From the NCBI RefSeq assembly GCF_018614615.1, contig NZ_JAGGOK010000059.1:1-64000 (forward strand): a stretch of DNA of 64,000 bases. Direction: 5' to 3'. The stretch's first letter is position 1. Every line of letters begins with the position of its first letter. Origin of the DNA: Streptomyces sp. ISL-100. Lineage in GTDB: Bacteria > Actinomycetota > Actinomycetes > Streptomycetales > Streptomycetaceae. Of this stretch, positions 8,201 to 16,216 are shown piece after piece. A program made the translations under genes and the position numbers. The notes below the pieces were generated by a model. That model made no database searches. It worked only from the letters and a program-made list of their open reading frames with translations, and was not told the origin of the DNA.

Positions 8201-9186
8201 GAAGTTCCCCCAGGGGCGATACGGGTCCGCAGTTCCTTCGCCAGCCGGTAGAGCCCGGCGAGGTCCATGCCCTCGCCGAGCAGCGGCAGTTCGTACGTCG
8301 CCAGATCCAGCCCCGCCAGTACGGCGCGCTGCTCGCGCTCCAGCTCGACGCGCTGCGCGTGCTCCGCGGCCTGTTCGAGCAGCGGGTCCACCAGGCGCTC
8401 CGCGAGGCCGCCGCGGCGTGCCCCGCCCAGGCCGGCCTGGGAGAGCGCCTTGGTGACGGCGGTGCGCTGCTCACCGGCCGCGGTGCGCAGGGCGTCCTCG
8501 TCGAGGAGGTGCGGGCGGACCATGTTCACGATGACGTTGCCGACGGGCAGCTCGGCGGCGTGCAGCTCGGCGATGCCGTCGGCGGTCTCCTGGACGGGCA
8601 TTTCTTCAAGCAGCGTCACCAAGTGGACGGCCGTCTCCGGTGACTTGAGTACGCGCATCACCGCCTGCGCCTGATTGTGTATCGGGCCGAACTTGGCCAG
8701 GCCCGCCACCTCGTCGTTCACGTTCAGGAAGCGCGTGATCCGGCCGGTGGGCGGTGCGTCCATCACGACGTAGTCGTACGCGTAACGGTTCTGCTTGTCC
8801 CGGCGGCGCACCGCCTCGCACGCCTTGCCGGTCAGCAACACGTCTCTGAGACCCGGCGCGATGGTGGTCGCGAAGTCGATCGCGCCGAGCTTCTTGAGCG
8901 CGCGGCCGGCTCCTCCGAGCTTGTAGAACATCTGGAGGTAGTCGAGAAGCGCGCGTTCGGCGTCTATCGCGAGGGCGTACACCTCCCCGCCGCCCGGTGC
9001 GACAGCGATCTTCCGCTCCTCGTACGGAAGTGCTTCCGTCTCGAAGAGCTGCGCGATCCCCTGCCTGCCCTCGACCTCCACGAGGAGGGCGCGTTTGCCC
9101 TCCGTCGCGAGGGCGAGCGCGAGTGCCGCGGCCACCGTGGTCTTTCCGGTACCGCCTTTTCCGCTGACGACCTGGAGCCTGCTCAC
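8197..9186 (-). CDS. ArsA/GET3-like ATPase, first gene of pair
   Basis: This 329-residue ATPase opens directly with its nucleotide loop, GKGGTGKTT (9-17), carrying the signature lysine at position 10. VVMDAPPTGR supplies the Walker B region, and a Leu-rich helical centre follows. The protein lacks the Glu/Pro insert of its neighbour. Heterodimeric partnership with the protein from 6851-8200 is inferred from the four-base overlap and shared fold. Both belong to the family that hands off membrane or metal-bound cargo, but the cargo in actinobacteria is unknown. It diverges from the DUF4177-RidA operon. Confidence 0.9.
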   Translation of the reverse strand: MSRLQVVSGKGGTGKTTVAAALALALATEGKRALLVEVEGRQGIAQLFETEALPYEERKIAVAPGGGEVYALAIDAERALLDYLQMFYKLGGAGRALKKLGAIDFATTIAPGLRDVLLTGKACEAVRRRDKQNRYAYDYVVMDAPPTGRITRFLNVNDEVAGLAKFGPIHNQAQAVMRVLKSPETAVHLVTLLEEMPVQETADGIAELHAAELPVGNVIVNMVRPHLLDEDALRTAAGEQRTAVTKALSQAGLGGARRGGLAERLVDPLLEQAAEHAQRVELEREQRAVLAGLDLATYELPLLGEGMDLAGLYRLAKELRTRIAPGGTS

Positions 9187-9256
9187 GTCTTTGAGCCTAA
9201 CCAGTCGGTGCCCGGGCTACGCAGGAGGTGTCTGTGGCAGGCACTACAGTCGGCGT

Positions 9257-9418
9257 ATGACCAAGTGGGAATACTCGACCGTGCCCCTTCTCGTGCACGC
9301 GACCAAGCAGATTCTGGACACCTGGGGCGAGGACGGCTGGGAGCTCGTCCAGGTCGTCCCCGGACCGAACAACCCCGAGCAGCTGGTGGCCTACCTGAAG
9401 CGGGAGAAGCAGGCATGA
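9257..9418 (+). CDS. DUF4177-type small protein
   Basis: This 53-residue protein starts MTKWEYSTVPLLVHATKQIL and contains GEDGWELVQVVPGPN. The W-E-Y start and the DGWELV core are the pattern of the DUF4177 family. The function of that family is unknown. The gene opens a plus-strand operon: its TGA overlaps the next ATG by four bases (RidA-like gene). Confidence 0.85.
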   Translation: MTKWEYSTVPLLVHATKQILDTWGEDGWELVQVVPGPNNPEQLVAYLKREKQA

Positions 9419-9885
9419 CCGGTGTAGTCGAGGCGAAGCTCGCCGAGCTCGGCCTGACGCTGCCTGAGGTCGTGCCGCCGATCGCCGCGTACCAGCCGGC
9501 CGTGCAGTCGGGCGTGTACGTCTACACCGCGGGCCAGCTCCCGATGGTGGAGGGCAAGCTTCCGTGCACCGGCAAGGTTGGCGCGGAGGTTACGCCCGAA
9601 GAGGCCAAGAACCTGGCGCGTACGTGCGCGCTGAACGCCCTGGCGGCCGTCAAGTCGGTCACCGGTGACCTGGACCGCATCGCGCGTGTCGTTAAGGTCG
9701 TCGGCTTCGTCGCCTCCGCCGCGGACTTCACCGGCCAGCCGGCCGTGCTCAACGGCGCGAGCGAGCTGCTGGGCGCGGTGCTCGGCGACAAGGGCGTGCA
9801 CGCGCGCAGCGCGGTGGGAGTGGCTGTGCTGCCGCTCGACGCGCCGGTCGAGGTTGAGATTCAGGTCGAGCTCGCTTCTGCGTGA
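9415..9885 (+). CDS. RidA (YjgF/YER057c/UK114) family protein
   Basis: This 156-residue protein has the RidA-like trimeric fold. Family features include VYTAGQLPM near residue 40, GKVGAEVTPEEAKNLARTCALN and a C-terminal VEVEIQVELASA strand. True RidA deaminates reactive enamine intermediates from amino-acid metabolism. The invariant Arg that binds the carboxylate in RidA proper is not obvious in the C-terminal part, so this may be one of the non-deaminase Rid groups. It is coupled by ATGA to the DUF4177 gene and followed after 67 bp by a NUDIX gene on the same strand. Confidence 0.88.
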   Translation: MTGVVEAKLAELGLTLPEVVPPIAAYQPAVQSGVYVYTAGQLPMVEGKLPCTGKVGAEVTPEEAKNLARTCALNALAAVKSVTGDLDRIARVVKVVGFVASAADFTGQPAVLNGASELLGAVLGDKGVHARSAVGVAVLPLDAPVEVEIQVELASA

Positions 9886-9952
9886 CGACCGGGTCGCGGC
9901 CCCTGACCTCGGTGCTCTCGAACATCCGACCGGGAGCGGATAGCCTCCGGCC

Positions 9953-10822
9953 ATGTCCAATGGTCAGTGGTACCCGCCCGAGTGGCCGGACCGGATCCGC
10001 GCCCTCGCCAATGGTGAGCTCACCGCCGCGCCCCCCAAGCGGGCCGCCACCGTCATGCTCCTTCGGGACACGGCCGGCGGCCCCGCCGTCCACATGCTGC
10101 GCAGACGCGCCTCCATGGCCTTCGCCGGAGGCGCGTACGCGTACCCGGGCGGGGGAGTGGATCCGCGCGACGACGACCACCAGGTGGGCTGGGCGGGCCC
10201 GTCGTTGGACGACTGGGCTGTTCGCCTCGGCGTGGACCGCGCATCGGCGCAGGCCATCGTGTGCGCCGCGGTGCGCGAGACGTACGAGGAGGCCGGTGTG
10301 CTCCTCGCGGGCCCGACGGCCGCCACGGTGGTCAGCGACACCACGGGTGACGAGTGGGAGGCGGACCGCCGGGCGCTGGTGGCCCGCGAGTTGTCCTTCG
10401 CGGACTTCCTCCAGCGCCGGTCCCTGGTGCTGCGGTCCGATCTGCTGGGCGCGTGGGCGCGCTGGATCACCCCCGAGTTCGAACCCAAGCGGTACGACAC
10501 GTGGTTCTTCGTGGCCGCGCTGCCGGCCGGCCAGCGGACCCGCAACGCCTCGACGGAGGCGGACCGCACGGTGTGGATCAGCCCGGCGGAGGCGGCGGCG
10601 GGCTACGACAAGGGCGAGCTGCTGATGATGCCGCCGACGATCTCGACGCTGCGTACGCTCCAGCCGTACGCCACGGCCGCCGAGGCCCTCGCGGGCGCGG
10701 CGAAGCAGGACATGACGCCGGTCCTCGCGCGGGCGCGGCTGGTCGGCGACGAGGTGGTTCTGAGCTGGCCGGGCCACGATGAATTCACGAAGCGGATCCA
10801 GAGCACAGGAGGCACCGCATGA
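9953..10822 (+). CDS. NUDIX hydrolase
   Basis: This 289-residue protein has the NUDIX core split by an insert. YPGGGVDPRDDD is the Gly-rich start of the box, and AAVRETYEEAGVLL near 110-123 supplies the catalytic R-E-x2-E-E-x-G. Long NUDIX proteins of this kind, linked to beta-lactamase-fold genes, are conserved in actinobacteria, and their nucleotide substrate is unknown. The stop overlaps the start of the next gene (ATGA at 10819-10822), so the pair is one transcript and probably metabolically linked. Confidence 0.9.
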   Translation: MSNGQWYPPEWPDRIRALANGELTAAPPKRAATVMLLRDTAGGPAVHMLRRRASMAFAGGAYAYPGGGVDPRDDDHQVGWAGPSLDDWAVRLGVDRASAQAIVCAAVRETYEEAGVLLAGPTAATVVSDTTGDEWEADRRALVARELSFADFLQRRSLVLRSDLLGAWARWITPEFEPKRYDTWFFVAALPAGQRTRNASTEADRTVWISPAEAAAGYDKGELLMMPPTISTLRTLQPYATAAEALAGAAKQDMTPVLARARLVGDEVVLSWPGHDEFTKRIQSTGGTA

Positions 10823-11649
10823 CCGACGCCGCCGCGCTTCCCGGACAGCCCCGTGGCGGGGTGCTCTCCGGGCCCGCCACCGCACGTGCCGTCAACGTCC
10901 TCGCCCCCAACGCCTCCGCGATGACTCTGGACGGCACCAACACCTGGATCGTCTCCGAGCCGGACTCGGAGCTGGCGGTCGTCATCGACCCGGGTCCGCT
11001 CGACGACGTACACCTGCGGACGGTGATCGACACCGCGGAGAAGGCGGGCAAGCGCGTCGCGCTGACCCTCCTCACGCACGGGCACCCCGACCACGCGGAG
11101 GGCGCGGCACGGTTCGCCGAGCTGACGCGTACGTCCGTACGGGCCCTGGACCCCGCGCTGAGGCTCGGGGACGAAGGGCTCGCGGCGGGGGACGTCATCA
11201 CCACCGGGGGCCTGGAGATGCGCGTGGTGCCGACGCCGGGGCACACCGCCGACTCGCTGTGCTTCCACCTGCCCGCCGACCGGGCCGTATTGACGGGGGA
11301 CACCGTCCTGGGGCGCGGCACGACGATGGTGGCGCATCCGGACGGGCGGCTCGGCGACTACCTGGATTCGCTGCGGCGGCTGCGTTCCCTGGCGGTCGAC
11401 GACGGGGTGCACACCGTGCTGCCGGGGCACGGGCCCGTACTGGAAGACGCGCAGGGCGTGGTCGAGTACTACCTGGCCCACCGGGCGAACCGGCTGGCGC
11501 AGGTGGAGACGGCCGTCGAGAACGGGTACGTCAGCGCGTCGGAGATCGTCGCCCACGTGTACGCGGACGTGGACCGGTCACTGTGGCCTGCGGCCGAGCT
11601 GTCGGTGCGGGCGCAGCTGGAGTATCTGCGGGAGCACGGCCTGATCTAG
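10819..11649 (+). CDS. Metallo-beta-lactamase-fold hydrolase
   Basis: This 276-residue enzyme carries the metal motif THGHPDHAEGA (HxHxDH), then PTPGHTADS, LTGDTVLG and PGHGP, which are the four later ligands in order. The C-terminal half resembles LACTB2/RNase-Z-like hydrolases with a winged-helix tail (SASEIVAHVYADV). LACTB2-like enzymes cleave thioesters or single-stranded RNA, and no choice between these can be made here. Translation is coupled to the NUDIX gene by a four-base overlap. It is convergent with the Uma2 gene, seven bases apart. Confidence 0.92.
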   Translation: MTDAAALPGQPRGGVLSGPATARAVNVLAPNASAMTLDGTNTWIVSEPDSELAVVIDPGPLDDVHLRTVIDTAEKAGKRVALTLLTHGHPDHAEGAARFAELTRTSVRALDPALRLGDEGLAAGDVITTGGLEMRVVPTPGHTADSLCFHLPADRAVLTGDTVLGRGTTMVAHPDGRLGDYLDSLRRLRSLAVDDGVHTVLPGHGPVLEDAQGVVEYYLAHRANRLAQVETAVENGYVSASEIVAHVYADVDRSLWPAAELSVRAQLEYLREHGLI

Positions 11650-11656
11650 TCAGGCG

Positions 11657-12196
11657 TCACTTGCGCTTGAACTGGTCGGTGGGGATGGGCACGGTGGATC
11701 CGTCCTCAAGGTGGAGGGTGACAGTCTCGCCGTACTTGAAGGACTCACGAGCCGCGTAGTCGGTGCCTCGTGGGCGGGTGAGCAGGGTGCACTCGCCCCG
11801 GAACGGATCGATGATCAGGTAGATCGGCACGTTGTAGCGGGCGTACTGCTCGACCTTGAATTTGTAGTCGTTCGGATCGTCCTTGGTGGAGACGATTTCG
11901 ACAGCGGCCAGTATGTCCTCGTACGAGTAAGGCTCCTTCGCGCCCTCCGCCAGGATCGTCACGTCAGGCACACGGTCGGGGTCGCCAGGGAACTTGATCA
12001 GCACGTCGGAAATGAGCCGAGACTGTTCGATGCCGGCCGTCCGCGCCGCCGCCTGCACATCGAAGATCGTCCAGCTCTGCACATTGCTCTGCGGCGTCAT
12101 CACGACATGGCCCCCCACGACCTCGACCTTGAAGCCTTCGTGCTCCTTGGCGATCTGCTCAGCCTTGTGCCGCAGCAGGTCATCCATGACGCTCAT
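11657..12196 (-). CDS. Uma2/DUF820 family putative nuclease
   Basis: This 179-residue protein follows the Uma2 pattern, a PD-(D/E)XK-like fold: VEVVGGHVVMTP near the start, VPDVTILAEG, AVEIVSTKDDPND and YNVPIYLIIDP. The acidic residues of PDV and VEIV are the probable metal ligands. Uma2 proteins are abundant in actinobacteria and cyanobacteria, and their role is unsettled. GAGGAGG sits seven bases before ATG 12196. The ORF continues 29 residues upstream without family similarity. Confidence 0.85.
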   Translation of the reverse strand: MSVMDDLLRHKAEQIAKEHEGFKVEVVGGHVVMTPQSNVQSWTIFDVQAAARTAGIEQSRLISDVLIKFPGDPDRVPDVTILAEGAKEPYSYEDILAAVEIVSTKDDPNDYKFKVEQYARYNVPIYLIIDPFRGECTLLTRPRGTDYAARESFKYGETVTLHLEDGSTVPIPTDQFKRK

Positions 12197-12268
12197 CGCT
12201 GCCTCCTCGCTCGTCACCGACCGTATGCGCAGAATAGCCCCGACCACTGACATCGGGCCGGAAACGAG

Positions 12269-12298
12269 GAAGGGCCACCCCACCAGGGACGGCCCTCC
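12269..12298 (-). terminator. Hairpin after crp
   Basis: GAAGGGCC pairs with GGCCCTCC across a 14-base loop, 20 bases past the crp stop codon in the direction of crp transcription. Confidence 0.55.
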
Positions 12299-12317
12299 AG
12301 CGTCGTACAGGCTCGTA

Positions 12318-12992
12318 CTAGCGCGAGCGCTTCGCCAGGCGCTCCACGTCCAGCAGGATCACGGCCCGCGCCTCCAGGCGCAGCCAGCCGCGGCCCGCGA
12401 AGTCCGCGAGGGCCTTGTTGACCGTCTCGCGGGACGCGCCGACCAGCTGGGCCAGCTCTTCCTGCGTCAAGTCGTGAACGACGTGGATGCCCTCCTCGGA
12501 CTGCACACCGAACCGGCGCGACAGGTCGAGGAGCGCGCGGGCGACACGGCCCGGCACGTCGGAGAAGACCAGATCGGACATCTGGTCGTTGGTCTTGCGC
12601 AGCCGGCGGGCGACGGCGCGGAGGAGGGCCGTGGCCACCTCCGGGCGGACGTTCAGCCAGGGCTGGAGGTCGCCGTGGCCGAGGCCGAGCAGCTTGACCT
12701 CCGTCAGGGCGGTTGCGGTGGCGGTGCGCGGGCCCGGGTCGAAGAGCGACAGCTCACCGATCAGCTCGCCGGGGCCGAGAACGGCCAGCATGTTCTCGCG
12801 GCCGTCGGGGGAGGTGCGGTGGAGCTTCACCTTGCCCTCGGTGACCACGTACAGGCGGTCGCCCGGGTCGCCCTCGTGGAAGAGGGCGTCGCCGCGAGCG
12901 AGCGTCACCTCACTCATTGAGGCGCGGAGCTCCGCGGCCTGCTCGTCATCGAGCGCCGCGAAGAGCGGGGCGCGCCGCAGAACGTCGTCCAC
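12318..12992 (-). CDS. crp: Crp/Fnr-type cAMP receptor-like regulator
   Basis: This 224-residue protein has the length and sequence recalled for Streptomyces Crp, a global regulator of germination, development and antibiotic synthesis. The cyclic-nucleotide pocket includes FHEGDPGDRLYVV and GELIGELSLFDPGPRTATA (the phosphate-binding cassette). After the dimer helix, the C-terminal winged helix reads LTQEELAQLVGASRETVNKAL. GTG 12992 is the start because AGGAGAGAAC stands just upstream; longer frames to 13073 add non-conserved residues. It diverges from nth, with a 13-bp operator-like element between them at 13125-13137. Confidence 0.95.
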   Translation of the reverse strand: MDDVLRRAPLFAALDDEQAAELRASMSEVTLARGDALFHEGDPGDRLYVVTEGKVKLHRTSPDGRENMLAVLGPGELIGELSLFDPGPRTATATALTEVKLLGLGHGDLQPWLNVRPEVATALLRAVARRLRKTNDQMSDLVFSDVPGRVARALLDLSRRFGVQSEEGIHVVHDLTQEELAQLVGASRETVNKALADFAGRGWLRLEARAVILLDVERLAKRSR

Positions 12993-13124
12993 GAGTTCTC
13001 TCCTTGTCGACCTGCTCATCACGGGAACCGTGGTCACCATGATGCCGGACGGTAAAACAGTGCGATCAATCACAAGTTTGACGTACCGGCGTGCCCGACC
13101 GTGCGGCAGGGGGCCGATTGGGGT

Positions 13125-13137
13125 GGCAATTGGCTGT
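13125..13137 (+). promoter_or_regulatory. Shared 13-bp element GGCAATTGGCTGT
   Basis: GGCAATTGGCTGT lies between the divergent crp and nth genes. The same 13 bases recur at 17885-17897, where the last 11 are also present as an inverted copy at 17862-17872. Recurrence of an exact 13-mer in two non-coding spots is very unlikely by chance, so it is probably a regulator's binding site. The regulator is unknown. Confidence 0.5.
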
Positions 13138-13177
13138 GACCGGGCCAGATGTCAGTGCCGGGCTTTAGGCTGGCCGG

Positions 13178-14119
13178 GTGTCCAAAACGCCGGTGACAGC
13201 GCAGCCCAAGGGGGCCGGACAGGTGACTGAAGGCCGTAATTCCGCTGTGGGCGAACAAGTTCCGACGCAGCCAAAGAAAGCTGCAAAAGAGGTAAAAACG
13301 GCCACGCGGTCGAGTGCCGCGAAGGCTGCCAAGCCCGCCACGGCTGCCAAGCCCGAGTCGCGCCTGGCCATGGTCCGCCGCGCCCGCCGCATAAACCGCG
13401 AGCTGGCCGAGGTCTATCCGTACGCCCATCCCGAGCTCGACTTCGAGAATCCCTTCGAGCTGCTGGTCGCCACGGTCCTCTCCGCCCAGACCACCGACCT
13501 GCGGGTCAACCAGACGACCCCTGCCCTCTTCGCCAAGTACCCGATGCCGGAGGACATGGCGGCGGCCGACCCCGAGGAGCTGGAGCAGCTGATCCGGCCG
13601 ACGGGCTTCTTCCGCGCGAAGGCCCGCTCGCTGATCGGACTGTCCGCCGCTCTCAGGGACAACTTCGGCGGCGAGGTACCCGGCCGTCTGAAGGACCTCG
13701 TCACGCTGCCCGGCGTCGGCCGCAAGACCGCCAACGTGGTGCTGGGCAATGCTTTCGGCGTCGCCGGGCTCACCGTCGACACGCACTTCGGGCGGCTCGT
13801 ACGTCGGTGGAAGTGGACCGACAGCGAGGACCCGGAGAAGATCGAGGCCGAAATCGCCGCGATCTTCCCGAAGACCGAGTGGACGATGCTCTCACACCGG
13901 ATCATCTTCCACGGCCGCCGCGTCTGCCACTCCCGCAAGCCGGCCTGCGGCGCCTGCCCGATCGCGCATCTGTGCCCGTCCTACGGCGAGGGCGAGACGG
14001 ACCCGGAGAAGGCGAAGAAGCTCCTCAAGTACGAGATGGGCGGCTACCCGGGACAGCGGCTGAAGCCGCCGCCCGGCTATCCCGGAGCGCCGGCGCCGCC
14101 GCTGGGGGCCGCCGAGTGA
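13178..14119 (+). CDS. nth: Endonuclease III
   Basis: This 313-residue base-excision repair DNA glycosylase/AP lyase removes oxidised pyrimidines. The helix-hairpin-helix LPGVGRKTANVV carries the catalytic Lys (about 181). VDTHFGR carries the catalytic Asp (about 199). Four Cys of the iron-sulfur cluster follow the C-x6-C-x2-C-x5-C spacing (about 250-266, CHSRKPACGACPIAHLC). A Lys/Ala-rich N-terminal extension of about 60 residues precedes the core and probably binds DNA loosely. GTG 13178 gives this extension; an internal GTG at 13223 is an alternative. A NUDIX gene follows on the same strand. Confidence 0.95.
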   Translation: MSKTPVTAQPKGAGQVTEGRNSAVGEQVPTQPKKAAKEVKTATRSSAAKAAKPATAAKPESRLAMVRRARRINRELAEVYPYAHPELDFENPFELLVATVLSAQTTDLRVNQTTPALFAKYPMPEDMAAADPEELEQLIRPTGFFRAKARSLIGLSAALRDNFGGEVPGRLKDLVTLPGVGRKTANVVLGNAFGVAGLTVDTHFGRLVRRWKWTDSEDPEKIEAEIAAIFPKTEWTMLSHRIIFHGRRVCHSRKPACGACPIAHLCPSYGEGETDPEKAKKLLKYEMGGYPGQRLKPPPGYPGAPAPPLGAAE

Positions 14120-14186
14120 CGGGGGCGGCGCGCGGTCGCGCGGAACGAACGGGCCCGGTTCGGGCGTTGTGACGACGGGGGTGCCT

Positions 14187-14957
14187 ATGACGCGTGGGAG
14201 CGAGACATACGACGGCCGGACGACCGGGACGGCTGCCGGTACGGCCGGGGTGGCTGGGGTAGCCGGGACCGCAGAGGCGGCCGGCCTGTCCGAAGTCGCC
14301 GTGACGAGCCGTGGGCTGCCCCCGTGGCTCGATCCGGTGGCCGACGTCGCCCGGTCCGTACGCCCCGAGCAGCTCAGCCGTTTCCTGCCGCCGGAGAGCG
14401 GCGCCGGACGCCAGTCGGCCGTACTGATTCTCTTCGGCGAGGGCGAGAAAGGTCCTGAGCTGCTGCTCATGGAGCGGGCGGGAAGCCTCCGCTCGCACGC
14501 GGGGCAGCTGAGCTTCCCCGGCGGCGCCCTCGACCCCGCCGACGGTGATCCGGAGACGACGGGCCCGCTGCGCGCCGCGCTCCGCGAGGCCGAGGAGGAA
14601 ACCGGACTCGATCCCTCCGGCGTCCAGGTCTTCGGCGTACTGCCCCGCCTCTACATCCCCGTCAGCAACTTCGTCGTGACGCCCGTCCTCGGCTGGTGGC
14701 GCGAGCCGAGCCCCGTCGGCGTCGTCGATTCGGCTGAGACAGCGAGCGTCTTCACGATCCCCGTGGCGGATCTCACGGATCCGGCCAACCGCGTGACGAG
14801 CGTGCACCCGCGCGGGCACAGCGGCCCGGCGTTCCTGGCGGGACCCGCTCTGGTCTGGGGTTTCACGGCCGGCGTGATCGACAAGATTCTTCACTACGCA
14901 GGATGGGAGCGGCCCTGGGACCGCTCCCGGCAGGTCCCGCTCGACTGGCACGCGTGA
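14187..14957 (+). CDS. NUDIX CoA pyrophosphatase (NudL-like)
   Basis: This 256-residue protein has the extended CoA-diphosphatase signature, LLMERAGSLRSHAGQLSFPGG, overlapping the start of the NUDIX box. The box itself ends in LREAEEETGLD, which gives the catalytic Glu residues. The family splits CoA into 4'-phosphopantetheine and 3',5'-ADP. The first 45 residues are Gly/Thr/Ala-rich and probably disordered. ATG 14187 is preferred over GTG 14169 because of a GGGGG stretch seven bases upstream. It lies in a plus-strand run nth, NUDIX, MarP-like protease, GH4. Confidence 0.88.
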   Translation: MTRGSETYDGRTTGTAAGTAGVAGVAGTAEAAGLSEVAVTSRGLPPWLDPVADVARSVRPEQLSRFLPPESGAGRQSAVLILFGEGEKGPELLLMERAGSLRSHAGQLSFPGGALDPADGDPETTGPLRAALREAEEETGLDPSGVQVFGVLPRLYIPVSNFVVTPVLGWWREPSPVGVVDSAETASVFTIPVADLTDPANRVTSVHPRGHSGPAFLAGPALVWGFTAGVIDKILHYAGWERPWDRSRQVPLDWHA

Positions 14958-14969
14958 CAGGGTGGCCTC

Positions 14970-16169
14970 GTGAACGTCCTGGACATCTTGTTGCTGGTCG
15001 CGGCGGTGTGGTTCGCGATCGTCGGGTACCGACAGGGATTCGTCGTCGGCATTCTGTCGGTGATCGGCTTCCTCGGCGGTGGCATCGTCGCGGTCTATCT
15101 GCTGCCGTTCCTGTGGGACCAGCTGACCGACGGATCGGAGGTCAGTTCGACGGCCGCCGTCGTCGCGGTCATCGTCGTGATCGTGTGCGCCTCGGTGGGC
15201 CAGGCCTTCACCACCCACCTCGGCAACAAGCTCCGCAGATACATCACCTGGTCGCCGGCCCGCGTCCTGGACGCCTCGGGCGGCGCCCTCGTCAACGTCG
15301 TCGCGATGCTCCTGGTCGCCTGGCTGATCGGCTCCGCTCTCGCCGGCACCTCGCTGCCCACGCTGGGCAAGGAGGTCCGTAACTCCAAGGTGCTGCTCGG
15401 CGTCTCGCGGGTGATGCCCGACCAGGCGAGCATGTGGTTCACGGACTTCACGTCCGTCCTCGCGCAGAACGGCTTCCCGCAGGTCTTCAGCCCCTTCTCC
15501 AACGAGCCGATCACCGAGGTCCAGGCCCCGGATCCGGCGCTCGCCGGCAGCCCGGTCGCCGCCCGCGCCAAGAAGTCCATCGTCAAGGTCGTCGGTACGG
15601 CGCAGAGCTGCGGCAAGGTCCTCGAAGGCACCGGCTTCGTCTTCGACAAGCGCCGTGTCATGACGAACGCGCACGTTGTCGGCGGCGTCGACGAACCGAC
15701 CGTGCAGATCGGCGGCGAGGGTCGCCGCTACGACGCCACGGTGGTGCTCTACGACTGGGAGCGCGACATCGCCGTACTGGACGTGCCGAACCTCGACGCC
15801 CCGGCGCTCCAGTTCACGGACACCGACGCCCGCAGCGGCAACGGCGCGATCGTCGCGGGCTTCCCGGAGAACGGCGCGTACGACGTCCGGTCCGCCCGCG
15901 TCCGCGGCCGGATCAACGCCAACGGCCCCGACATCTACCACCGCGGAACGGTTCAGCGCGATGTCTACTCGCTCTTCGCGACCGTCCGGCAGGGCAATTC
16001 GGGCGGCCCGCTGCTGACGCCCGACGGCAAGGTCTACGGCGTCGTCTTCGCCAAGTCCCTCGACGACGCCGACACGGGGTACGCCCTGACGGCCGACGAG
16101 GTCCGCGAGGACATCCGCCTCGGCCGCGCCGCCAACCAGCAGGTCGACAGCCAGGCATGCGCGCTCTGA
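14970..16169 (+). CDS. MarP-like membrane serine protease
   Basis: This 399-residue protein joins an N-terminal CvpA/colicin-V-like membrane domain (four hydrophobic segments within residues 1-130) to a periplasmic trypsin-like protease. The catalytic triad is His in TNAHVVGG (about 234), Asp in ERDIAVLDV (about 266) and Ser in RQGNSGGPL (about 344). In Mycobacterium, MarP protects the cell against acid stress by processing cell-wall hydrolases. The same architecture suggests an envelope-stress role here. The GTG start lies 12 bases after the NUDIX stop codon, so the two are co-transcribed. Confidence 0.93.
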   Translation: MNVLDILLLVAAVWFAIVGYRQGFVVGILSVIGFLGGGIVAVYLLPFLWDQLTDGSEVSSTAAVVAVIVVIVCASVGQAFTTHLGNKLRRYITWSPARVLDASGGALVNVVAMLLVAWLIGSALAGTSLPTLGKEVRNSKVLLGVSRVMPDQASMWFTDFTSVLAQNGFPQVFSPFSNEPITEVQAPDPALAGSPVAARAKKSIVKVVGTAQSCGKVLEGTGFVFDKRRVMTNAHVVGGVDEPTVQIGGEGRRYDATVVLYDWERDIAVLDVPNLDAPALQFTDTDARSGNGAIVAGFPENGAYDVRSARVRGRINANGPDIYHRGTVQRDVYSLFATVRQGNSGGPLLTPDGKVYGVVFAKSLDDADTGYALTADEVREDIRLGRAANQQVDSQACAL

Positions 16170-16216
16170 CAGGCACGCACTGACAGGAACGCACTGAGAG
16201 GCCGGATCACCATCAC

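Noticed and set aside
6851..9186. Arsenite resistance operon
   Set aside because: The ATPases are ArsA-like in fold, but no arsB, arsC or arsR is nearby; the wblA-linked pair has another, unknown role.
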